Source: Haliscomenobacter sp033763495 (lineage in GTDB: Bacteria; Bacteroidota; Bacteroidia; Chitinophagales; Saprospiraceae). From it: 64,000 nucleotides of DNA. The notes beneath the pieces were generated by a model that was not told where the DNA came from, searched no databases, and was given only the letters and a program-made list of their open reading frames with translations. A program made the translations under genes and the position numbers. Positions 17,136-24,841 of the stretch are shown one piece after another. Within the stretch, counting starts at the first letter, position 1; every line of letters begins with the position of its first letter. The DNA is taken from positions 1 to 64,000 of the forward strand of contig NZ_JANRKL010000181.1 of assembly GCF_033763495.1 (NCBI RefSeq), given 5' to 3'.

Positions 17136-17143
17136 CAAAGATA
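17136..17143 (-). promoter_or_regulatory. possible -7 box of the outer membrane protein gene, with TTGTTAACAA palindrome upstream
   Basis: The minus strand reads TATCTTTG, matching TAnnTTTG, 32 bp before the ATG. A clear -33 box is absent. Further upstream at 17195-17204 is the perfect palindrome TTGTTAACAA, whose TTGTTAA half recurs upstream of the PL8 gene (21273-21288). A shared regulator is possible but unproven. Confidence 0.4.
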
Positions 17144-17220
17144 CCGGAGCATTTCCTGGAAAGAGGTTAATCTGTCTTGATATAAGGTTAAAAATTGTTA
17201 ACAAAGCTATTTTAACACAA

Positions 17221-17252
17221 ATGGGGCTCGCAGCAAGCGCTACGAACCCCAT
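17221..17252 (-). terminator. stem-loop downstream of the SLC45-like transporter gene
   Basis: ATGGGGCTCG (17221-17230) pairs with CGAACCCCAT (17243-17252) with one G-T pair. It lies 21 bp past the stop of the minus-strand transporter gene. The trailing sequence is only moderately T-rich, so termination is plausible but not certain. Confidence 0.5.
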
Positions 17253-17273
17253 TTTTACTAGGTTTTTCCCTAT

Positions 17274-18812
17274 CTAATGCCCTGCCGACATTTGTACTGG
17301 TGTCTCGTCATTTCCTTTAATTTCCTTCACCAGAAAACAGGAAGCAGCGGCACAGAGCATACAAAACCCAGCCAGGATCAAAGCATTCCGAGGGTCATCC
17401 CCCAACAAGGGCTTGTAATACAGCGGTACTGTTAACATCCCGATGAACTGTGGCACACAGATGAAACCGTTAAAAATCCCCATGTATACCCCCATCCGGG
17501 CAGATGAAACGGCATTGGCCAGCATCAGGTAAGGCATTGACATGATTGACCCCCAGGCCAGGCCGATTAAGGTCATGCCTGCAAAATAAATCCACTTGTC
17601 ATTGCTCAGGATCACACTGAAGAAGCCCAGTGCCCCGATTGTCAAAAACAAAGCGTGGGTGGCTCGGCGGCTACCCATCCGTTTGGCGATGGCAGGCAAA
17701 AAGATCGAAATCACAAAGCAGGAGATGCTGAACATCGCAAAACACAAGCTGCCCCAGTTTTTACCCGCTTCAAACCCGGTAGGGTTCGCATCTGGGCTTG
17801 GGGCATTAAAGGCATATTTTGCAGCGGCCAGGGATAAATATTGCCACATCAGGGGAAGGCCGTACCAGGTAAAAAATTTCACCCACCACAATTGGCGCAT
17901 CACGATTGGCATTTCCGATAGCGAAGCCAAAATTTCCTTAAAAACCGGCAACATCAAGACCAAATACAGGCCTAATGCAATGCCTCCAGCCCAGATCAGG
18001 CCATTGGTGAGTCCGCCCAAACGAATGGCAAACATGCCACCAATCAAGGCAGCGCCAATGGTTAATGCCAAATGCCAAAAGGAAATGTTTTTCTTTTGTT
18101 CTGCGCTAAAGGTAGGTTGTATTTTATAGTCTTCATTTTCAGGTGGATATTCTTTGGTGGTATACATCGTCCAAAATACGGTCAGCAAAATTGCCGCAGC
18201 CCCAATGTAAAATGGGATACGTACTGAGTCCGGAATGCCATTGCTAAAGTCGCCACCAATCGCCATCGAAATGCCAATGATCGGGAGAATAAGCGGCATC
18301 AAATTGGAAAGGGTTTGACCGAATCCCACCATAAATGATTGTACTGCAAATCCGGTTGGGCGTTGTTTTGAATTCAACAAATCCCCTACAAAGGCTCGAA
18401 ATGGTTCCATGGAAGAATTCAAACCCGCATCCAACAACCACATCAAACATGCAGCCATGAAGACCGATTTGGAATTAGGCATCAAAATCATCGCAATACT
18501 GCCTACGATGGCACCGATAAAGATGTATGGCCGGCGGCGCCCCCAGGTATTCGACCAACTCCGATCGGACAAAGTACCAATGATCGGCTGCAACAAAAGC
18601 CCCGTGAGCGGTCCGGCCAGCCAGAGACCAGGAATGCTGCTTTCTTCAGCTCCTAAATAGCGATAAATTGGACTCATGTTGGCTTGTTGCAAACCAAAGC
18701 CATATTGAATACCCAGAAACCCGAAACTCATGTTCCAGATTTGCCAAAAAGAAAGATCCGGTTTGTTCTTCACTGTAATCGTTTTAAACACCTGCTGGCG
18801 TTTCCCAAACAA
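17274..18812 (-). CDS. MFS sugar transporter, SLC45/GPH-like
   Basis: Up to 512 residues with about twelve membrane segments. LSFWQIWNMSFGFLGIQYGF, the loop GTLSDRSWSNTWGRRRPYI and RIPFYIGAAAIL fit the SLC45 sucrose/maltose-proton symporter group common in Bacteroidota. The longest reading begins with TTG at 18812; GTG at 18773 (VKNKPDLSFW) also fits homologue N-termini, and no ATG is available before the first helix. It lies next to a polysaccharide lyase gene, so it may take up the released sugars. Confidence 0.87.
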   Translation of the reverse strand: MFGKRQQVFKTITVKNKPDLSFWQIWNMSFGFLGIQYGFGLQQANMSPIYRYLGAEESSIPGLWLAGPLTGLLLQPIIGTLSDRSWSNTWGRRRPYIFIGAIVGSIAMILMPNSKSVFMAACLMWLLDAGLNSSMEPFRAFVGDLLNSKQRPTGFAVQSFMVGFGQTLSNLMPLILPIIGISMAIGGDFSNGIPDSVRIPFYIGAAAILLTVFWTMYTTKEYPPENEDYKIQPTFSAEQKKNISFWHLALTIGAALIGGMFAIRLGGLTNGLIWAGGIALGLYLVLMLPVFKEILASLSEMPIVMRQLWWVKFFTWYGLPLMWQYLSLAAAKYAFNAPSPDANPTGFEAGKNWGSLCFAMFSISCFVISIFLPAIAKRMGSRRATHALFLTIGALGFFSVILSNDKWIYFAGMTLIGLAWGSIMSMPYLMLANAVSSARMGVYMGIFNGFICVPQFIGMLTVPLYYKPLLGDDPRNALILAGFCMLCAAASCFLVKEIKGNDETPVQMSAGH

Positions 18813-18933
18813 GCGTTATTTGCTAATCTAAGTAGTTCGAAAAATTTTTGTAATGATATTTATTTTTTCCCGAAAGAAAAAAATAGTCGAGCAGAATAAA
18901 CCACCTTCACACATGGGTTGGAGACGCAACTGG

Positions 18934-21138
18934 TTAAAAACTAAGCATCACACTTTTCCCCAAATAAACCCCTTGCGGTAAATCCACGATTACTGTAGTT
19001 GTATTGTTTTTCACATTAGGCAAACAAATAAATTTATCGCTTTTTGAGGTATAAGCACCTGGTAATGTGATGAGTATTCGGCCCAAACACCGTGATGGGT
19101 CTGCCACAGTCAACTGTTTCACTTTATCCCCTGCCATTTTGAGCATAACCATACCCTGACTGTCCATTTTTATTTTTTGCCCTTTGGCAATTTCTACCTC
19201 ACCTGCTTTGTAAAAAGCCAACTGAACAATGCCCAATGTGCCGTGTTTTACACCTTGCAAATCTGCTGTATTCGATAGGATTTCAATGTTGCGGTTATTC
19301 ACACTTGTTTCCGCCAATTTTTGCTCGGAAACATTTGGCACAACGATGTACTGATACTCAGGATATTTCTCCATCTTTCGTTTACCATGAATATCGGTTT
19401 CGTTTATTTTATCGCCGTGATTGAACCACAACTTGAATACATCTTCACTTACCAATTCTGTGCTGATGTTCTTTTGGTCTGTAATATCTGACCAACGCCC
19501 CGTTTCGGACTGATTGGATATGTTTATAGTTGTTGGTTCGGGAAAAAGATACCCGATTTTATCCTGGTGCACCCATTTCACATTTTCAGCAATTCTATTG
19601 CCCTTCGAAAGGACTTTTTTCTGCCCATCTTGCATTACTATCACCTCGCTCCTCAACAGAACTTGATTGATTGTGGTGACAATGGGCAATGACTTTTTGG
19701 GCTTTATACCTGCACCGAGGCAAACATATTCCTCATCAAAAAAGAACCACGATTTTTTGGCTTCGAGCATATCGTGGGGGCTTTTAAAATCAAACGCCAC
19801 TGCACCGTATAGGCCATCGGTCACGGCACCCACGAAGTTGGTTAGCCCATCTTTTTGAATGTCAGTAGGTGGTGGCAAACTTGGTTTTTGCATAATGGTT
19901 GTGCCGGATATTTTTTGCCAGTCATATACCGCCCAAATATTGTGGTATTCGTCACCTTTGAGCATCAAATAATTTGTACCATCGGCTCGGTGATGGGTTG
20001 TTTTACCTGGTCCGTTATAGGGTTCTTCCATGTTTCGGTTTCGGGTAGAAAACATCCTGACACTGGTGTAAAAATTGGGGCGTTGAAAGACAAAATGCTC
20101 AGTTTGCCAAAAGAATTTGGCAAAGGACGAAGTTGGCCGGGCTTCCCCTTTTCTCAATTTAATGATGTCTTCCAATTCTTTTTTTCTATAATCAGTGCTG
20201 ACTAAAAGTCGCTCAATTTCCAGCGTTCCTTTGGGTTGCAAAGGAGGTTTTTTTATCGAAATACTTCGATTTGCTACCCCTACATCATCATAAATGCCGT
20301 ACACCTGTTGTTTGTAAATACCATCCAGATAATAATCCACCAATAGGTTGATATTCTCTTTTGAAAACTGATATTTCGTGCCAGCCACATAAGAAGACCA
20401 TTCGCCATATGCATTAGCAAATTTGCCGTAACCATAGGAATCGGTATTGTTCACTCGATCGGGACGATGATGAAAACTATAATCATGCTGTATACAACGC
20501 TCCCCTGTTGAGAATTTCATTTCACCCTCAATGATGTGGATGATTGTGTCAAAAGCCATATCCTTGCCAAGAAAGAGTAAATTCTTAGCCAGGATACCCG
20601 CGATCACAATCCTGTCACCACTCGGACGTGCGCCCGAAGCACTCATATTGGCCCGACCAATCATTGGTTGGGCTTTTTCGATCAAATCTTTAGGCAAATC
20701 ATCACCAATTGCCAAGATGAGATTCATTAGATTAGTGGGTGTTGTGATTTGGTTATCATGCCAGTTATCACCAACAAAATCGTTTTTCACCCAAAAATTC
20801 AAACCACGGACTATGGCATTTTTCACTTTTTCACTTTGATGAAAAGCGGAGCTTGGAGTTTTAAAGGCTCTTGCCAAATAAGCCAAATCGCTTGTATGTC
20901 TGCCATGCGGAAAACTCGCAGTCCTGCTTAGGTCAGTATAATTGATGTCGGAAAAACTGCCATCCTCCTTCATTTTTGCCAAAATCGCCTCTACTTGGCT
21001 GTCGTTAGGCTTAACTTTCAAAAGTTCTGTAACAACCCGTTGTTTGATGATTATCAAATCCTTGGATTGAGCATCACCCAGGGTAAACAGGGCAAAGCAT
21101 AAGTATAAAACGGTAATCGCTTTTTTCATCTTGTCCAT
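18934..21138 (-). CDS. polysaccharide lyase family 8 (chondroitin AC/hyaluronate-type lyase)
   Basis: 734 residues from the ATG at 21138 (MDKMKKAITVLYL), which gives a signal peptide ending near GDA; an upstream in-frame start only lengthens the N-terminus. N-terminal alpha/alpha toroid with NWHDNQITTPTNL (catalytic Asn region) and DYSFHHRPDRVNNTDSYGYG, holding the His and Tyr used in beta-elimination at about 223-237. C-terminal beta-sandwich domains include TTHHRADGTNYLMLKGDEY. The family cuts uronic-acid polysaccharides such as chondroitin sulfate, hyaluronan or xanthan. The exact substrate is not readable here. There is no sorting domain, so it is likely periplasmic. Confidence 0.9.
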   Translation of the reverse strand: MDKMKKAITVLYLCFALFTLGDAQSKDLIIIKQRVVTELLKVKPNDSQVEAILAKMKEDGSFSDINYTDLSRTASFPHGRHTSDLAYLARAFKTPSSAFHQSEKVKNAIVRGLNFWVKNDFVGDNWHDNQITTPTNLMNLILAIGDDLPKDLIEKAQPMIGRANMSASGARPSGDRIVIAGILAKNLLFLGKDMAFDTIIHIIEGEMKFSTGERCIQHDYSFHHRPDRVNNTDSYGYGKFANAYGEWSSYVAGTKYQFSKENINLLVDYYLDGIYKQQVYGIYDDVGVANRSISIKKPPLQPKGTLEIERLLVSTDYRKKELEDIIKLRKGEARPTSSFAKFFWQTEHFVFQRPNFYTSVRMFSTRNRNMEEPYNGPGKTTHHRADGTNYLMLKGDEYHNIWAVYDWQKISGTTIMQKPSLPPPTDIQKDGLTNFVGAVTDGLYGAVAFDFKSPHDMLEAKKSWFFFDEEYVCLGAGIKPKKSLPIVTTINQVLLRSEVIVMQDGQKKVLSKGNRIAENVKWVHQDKIGYLFPEPTTINISNQSETGRWSDITDQKNISTELVSEDVFKLWFNHGDKINETDIHGKRKMEKYPEYQYIVVPNVSEQKLAETSVNNRNIEILSNTADLQGVKHGTLGIVQLAFYKAGEVEIAKGQKIKMDSQGMVMLKMAGDKVKQLTVADPSRCLGRILITLPGAYTSKSDKFICLPNVKNNTTTVIVDLPQGVYLGKSVMLSF

Positions 21139-21172
21139 ATTGAATTTCAAAGAAAACAAGATACCATTGGGC

Positions 21173-21208
21173 AAAAAAAAAGAGCGCAAGCACCACTGCT
21201 CCGCTCTT
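21173..21208 (-). terminator. terminator-like hairpin in the leader of the PL8 gene
   Basis: On the minus strand AAGAGCGGAGCA (21208-21197), loop GTGG, then TGCTTGCGCTCTT with one bulge, followed by eight T. It ends only 35 bp before the PL8 start codon. No minus-strand gene lies upstream of it, so it would stop either a leader transcript of the PL8 gene (attenuation) or an unannotated small RNA from 21209-21400. Confidence 0.72.
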
Positions 21209-21520
21209 GTAAGAAATCACCCGACTGTTATTATGAAGGATCTAAAAAGCAAGTTGTAAGTCGTTAATAAAATTAACAACTTTGTTAAGGAAACCTTAAA
21301 TCTGAGGGCAATATAGGGCAATTTATGAATACTCACAAAATTTTACTGGAAATTTTAACGAAAGGGTAATTTTTTTGTTCCAGCCCCATTCCACCAATTA
21401 TAATTTGGCCAGCCTTAACAATTCACACGCCATTGACAAATGTGTTTTGGCGCCATGATCTTTTTTATCCTCTACATTTCTCATCGAATTTGTACTTTTC
21501 GTGCACAAAATTCCAACAAT
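21209..21520. promoter_or_regulatory. divergent regulatory gap with three small palindromes
   Basis: No coding sequence is seen. Between 21263 and 21299 lie GTTAAT-AAA-ATTAAC (21263-21277), TTAACAA-CT-TTGTTAA (21273-21288) and TTAAGG-AAA-CCTTAA (21285-21299), overlapping and perfect, as expected of operators. No full -33/-7 promoter match was found for either divergent gene. The rest of the gap is AT-rich and unremarkable. Confidence 0.5.
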
Positions 21521-23158
21521 ATGGTCGAGGCACTAACCGAAAATCCGATTCTTTTGCTTTTTATTGTGGCTGGCCTGGGCTACGGAGTAGGGAGCATCAG
21601 CATCAAAGGCAATAGTCTGGGGGTAGCCGCTGTATTGTTTGTAGGTTTGTTCATCGGCAGTTTTAGCCCTGAGCTGCGCATTCCCGAAATCATTACCTTT
21701 TTGGGCCTTTCCATCTTTGTGTATACAGTGGGTTTGGGGAGTGGGCCTAGTTTTTTCAGCACCTTCAAACGCAGGGGTTGGCAGGACTTGATTTTTGTTT
21801 TTGTCATGCTCAGTTTTTCTGCGAGTGTGGCCGTTGGCTTGCATTATTTATTGGGGTTTGAAGGCAGCATTACAGCGGGATTGTTTGTAGGCAGTACCAC
21901 CAACACCCCTGCTCTGGCGGGTTTATTGGATTTGATTCGCAACACGGGTTTGGATGAGAACATCAGCAAGCTGGATGCAGAAAACAGCGTTATTGGTTAT
22001 TCCCTCTCCTACCCTATGGGCATATTGGGCCCCATGCTGGCCGTTATTTTGATGCAAAAACTGCTCAAAATTGATTTTCAGAAAGAAGAACGGGAGCTCC
22101 GCAAGGACTATCCCGTACGCCAGGACATCCTCACCCTCACCGTAGAAGTCAACCATGAAGATGTCATCAATAAATCCATCCGCGATTTGCGCCAAGAAAG
22201 GGCCTGGACCGTTTTGTTTGGCCGTTTTGAAAGGGGTGACCGCATGCACCTCAGTTCCTGGGATACCGAATTTCAACTGGGCGACAAAGTAGCTCTGGTT
22301 GGAGACCGGGAAGAAGTAGAGCAGGTAGCCCAGGAAATTGGTACCATCCTCCCCCATCAGCTCTCTTTCGACCAAACCGAATACGAAACCCGCCGGATGT
22401 TTGTCTCCAACTCCAAAGTAGCAGGTTTAAAACTTGCAGCCCTGAATTTGAGTGAGAAATACGCCGTTCTGATCTCGCGCGTCCGCCGAGGCGATGTCGA
22501 CATGATGGCCAATGCGGACACTGTACTGGAATTGGGTGATCGGGTGCGGGTCATCGGCAAAAGAAAAGACATGGCCGACATTGCTAAGTTTTTTGGTGAT
22601 TCTTACGAAGAACTGAGTCAAATCGATTTGTTGTCCTTTGGTCTGGGGATGGCGATGGGGATGATTCTAGGGATGGTGACTTTTCAGTTGCCGGGAGGTA
22701 TTGACTTTAAATTGGGTTTCGCTGGCGGGCCGATTATTGTGGGGCTAATCCTGGGCGGCTTGCGCCGCAGTGGGCCAATCAACTGGTCCTTGCCTTATAG
22801 TGCCAACTTGATTTTACGGCAGATCGGCTTGATCTTTTTGTTGGCGGGTGTTGGCGTGAATTCGGGGCATCAATTTGTAAAAACTATTTCGGGAGGTGGC
22901 ATCGGCTTGTGGGTATTTACCAGCAGTGCTTTAATCAGCATCCTTACGGTGTGTGCTACCTTATTGGTGGGCTATAAAATTTTGAAAATACCCTTCAGCA
23001 TCTTGATTGGCTTGGTTTCCAATCACCCAGCTATTCTGGATTTCAACATCCGCCGGAGTAAGAATAAGTTGCCTAATGTGGGCTATTCTTTGATGACGCC
23101 AATGTCGATTGTAGTGAAGATTGTGTATGCACAGTTGTTGTACCTCTTGTTGAAATGA
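21521..23158 (+). CDS. AspT/YidE-type putative transporter with two TrkA-C domains
   Basis: 545 residues from the ATG at 21521 (MVEALTENPILLLF); a longer reading from 21440 adds an unlikely hydrophobic leader. Five to six helices, then two RCK-C/TrkA-C regulatory domains (about 185-355, each with a GD-V-A/RVIG pattern such as LGDRVRVIGKRKDM), then five or six more helices. This duplicated layout is that of the aspartate:alanine exchanger family, whose cargo in this clade is unknown. The stop TGA is the first triplet of palindrome D. Confidence 0.88.
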   Translation: MVEALTENPILLLFIVAGLGYGVGSISIKGNSLGVAAVLFVGLFIGSFSPELRIPEIITFLGLSIFVYTVGLGSGPSFFSTFKRRGWQDLIFVFVMLSFSASVAVGLHYLLGFEGSITAGLFVGSTTNTPALAGLLDLIRNTGLDENISKLDAENSVIGYSLSYPMGILGPMLAVILMQKLLKIDFQKEERELRKDYPVRQDILTLTVEVNHEDVINKSIRDLRQERAWTVLFGRFERGDRMHLSSWDTEFQLGDKVALVGDREEVEQVAQEIGTILPHQLSFDQTEYETRRMFVSNSKVAGLKLAALNLSEKYAVLISRVRRGDVDMMANADTVLELGDRVRVIGKRKDMADIAKFFGDSYEELSQIDLLSFGLGMAMGMILGMVTFQLPGGIDFKLGFAGGPIIVGLILGGLRRSGPINWSLPYSANLILRQIGLIFLLAGVGVNSGHQFVKTISGGGIGLWVFTSSALISILTVCATLLVGYKILKIPFSILIGLVSNHPAILDFNIRRSKNKLPNVGYSLMTPMSIVVKIVYAQLLYLLLK

Positions 23159-23234
23159 CAAATGATTCGAATGACGAGTGACGAATTTGGAGCATTGCCT
23201 CCCATTCGTCACTCATCATTCGAATCATTCGTCA
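23156..23234. repeat. gene-end palindrome D (GACGAAT units)
   Basis: Left arm 23156-23190 starts with the transporter TGA. Right arm 23201-23234 ends 4 bp before the tyrS stop. Pairing holds at about 31 of 34 positions. The units are those of palindrome C (TGACGAAT, ATTCGAATGA), but the two loci are not copies of each other. It occupies the whole convergent gap. Confidence 0.92.
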
Positions 23235-23238
23235 CTCG

Positions 23239-24516
23239 CTACCCGGCGATCAGCACATACTTATTCTTCTTCCCGTTTTCCAACATCACATATTGTCCGT
23301 GGAGCAGAGTTTCAGAAGTTATCGTTGCTTCGTGTGTAGTGATTTTTTCCTTATTCACCGTAATGGCATTGTTTTGAATCGCCTTACGCACCTCACTTTT
23401 AGAGGTTAAAATCTGGGTATGTTGCGCCAAAAGGTCCGCAATATTGACCCCTTCTGCAAACAAGGCTTTATCTACCTGAAAAGTAGGAATCTCGTTCGCC
23501 ACCGTTTCCAGCTCCTCCGCACTCAAACTCAGTAACATCTCCCGATCCGCATTTCGGCCAAACAGCAATTCCGATACTTTGAGCACACTCTGGTACGCCT
23601 CTTCGCCGTGGATACGTTTGGTCAACTCCTCGGCCAGCAAGCGCTTGAGTTCACGTGGGTCACTGGCAAATTCTTGCTCGCGCGCCTCGATCTCTTCCTT
23701 GGAATAAAGGGTAAAATAACGTGTAAACTTGGGAATGTCTGCATCATCGGCATTGATCCAGAACTGGTAAAACTTATAAGGCGAAGTCATTTTGGCATCC
23801 AGCCAAATGTTGCCAGCAGTAGATTTGCCAAATTTGGTGCCATCAGCTTTGGTCAACAAAGGAGTAGTAATCGCATAGGCCTTTTCGCCAAGGTTGCGGC
23901 GAATGAACTCCGTACCCGAGGTGATGTTGCCCCACTGATCGGAGCCCCCCATTTGCAGGATACAGCCATATTGATTGAACAAGCACTGGTAATCGTAACC
24001 TTGTAACAATTGGTAGCTGAACTCCGTGAAGGAGATCCCCCCTTCCAGGCGATTTTGCACCGAATCTTTTTGCAACATGTAGTTCACCGTCAGTGTTTTA
24101 CCAACAATGCGCAAAAAGTCCAACACGTTCATCTCCTTGTAAAAATCCAGGTTATTGACCAGAATCGCGGCATTCTCGCCCTGATCAAAGTTCAACAAGC
24201 CTCTGAACTGAGTGGTTTGGTGGGCCAGGTTGTTGTCCAACTCATCGGTCGTTTTGAGCTCACGTTCTTTGTCCTTGCCCGAAGGGTCACCAATGCGCCC
24301 AGTTGCGCCCCCCATCAGTACGATCGGTTGGTGGCCGCTGAGTTGAAACAATTTGAGCAACATGATTTGCACATAGTTGCCGATGGTTATAGAGGGTGCC
24401 GTGGGGTCAAAGCCAATGTAGCCGACCACTTTTCCGGTATTTAGTTTTTCTTCTATTCCGTCAATTTTGGAATGCAGCATGCCCCGCCATTCCAGTTCTT
24501 CCAAAAAGTTCTTCAT
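23239..24516 (-). CDS. tyrS: tyrosyl-tRNA synthetase
   Basis: 425 residues, typical of bacterial TyrRS. The class I signature is PSITIGN (residues 41-47, the HIGH equivalent) after YIGFDPTA, and KFGKS is present after LLTKADGT. The C-terminal S4-like domain contains LTSKSEVRKAIQNNAITVN. It charges tRNA-Tyr in the cytoplasm. It has its own consensus promoter at 24537-24568. Confidence 0.97.
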   Translation of the reverse strand: MKNFLEELEWRGMLHSKIDGIEEKLNTGKVVGYIGFDPTAPSITIGNYVQIMLLKLFQLSGHQPIVLMGGATGRIGDPSGKDKERELKTTDELDNNLAHQTTQFRGLLNFDQGENAAILVNNLDFYKEMNVLDFLRIVGKTLTVNYMLQKDSVQNRLEGGISFTEFSYQLLQGYDYQCLFNQYGCILQMGGSDQWGNITSGTEFIRRNLGEKAYAITTPLLTKADGTKFGKSTAGNIWLDAKMTSPYKFYQFWINADDADIPKFTRYFTLYSKEEIEAREQEFASDPRELKRLLAEELTKRIHGEEAYQSVLKVSELLFGRNADREMLLSLSAEELETVANEIPTFQVDKALFAEGVNIADLLAQHTQILTSKSEVRKAIQNNAITVNKEKITTHEATITSETLLHGQYVMLENGKKNKYVLIAG

Positions 24517-24536
24517 CGTGTTGGATTAAATCGGCG

Positions 24537-24568
24537 CAAAAATAGACGCTAGTCGCATAGTGTGCAAA
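24537..24568 (-). promoter_or_regulatory. tyrS promoter
   Basis: The minus strand reads TTTG (24568-24565), 20 bp, TATTTTTG (24544-24537), a full match to the Bacteroidota consensus. The -7 box is 21 bp before the ATG, giving a leader of roughly 15 nt, so no T-box or other leader regulation is possible from this start. Confidence 0.8.
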
Positions 24569-24841
24569 AGAATTGTGCCCTGAATCAAAAAAACCTTGTA
24601 TATTGCGAAAAATTTAGCTGGGTTTTTCCAACCACAATGCTCAATTTTATGTCATGTATTGTAGCTGATAACTCACCAATAAATCAGTGGGTTCCCTGAG
24701 CTAAACACGTTCCGTTTTTTGTCCCCTCATTTCCTTCAGGTTCAAACATCCTCCCGTCCGGTAACAGGCCATTTAATTAATCAGTAACCCAATCGAGTTA
24801 TGCTCAATTCGACCCAACCGTCATTGCGTAGACGGAAAACC
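24569..24841. other. non-coding gap upstream of the dockerin protein gene
   Basis: Together with the tyrS promoter this is a 325-bp gap between divergent genes. No RNA gene, strong hairpin or full promoter match was recognised. The plus strand must hold the promoter of the gene at 24842, but no TAnnTTTG match was found. Confidence 0.5.
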
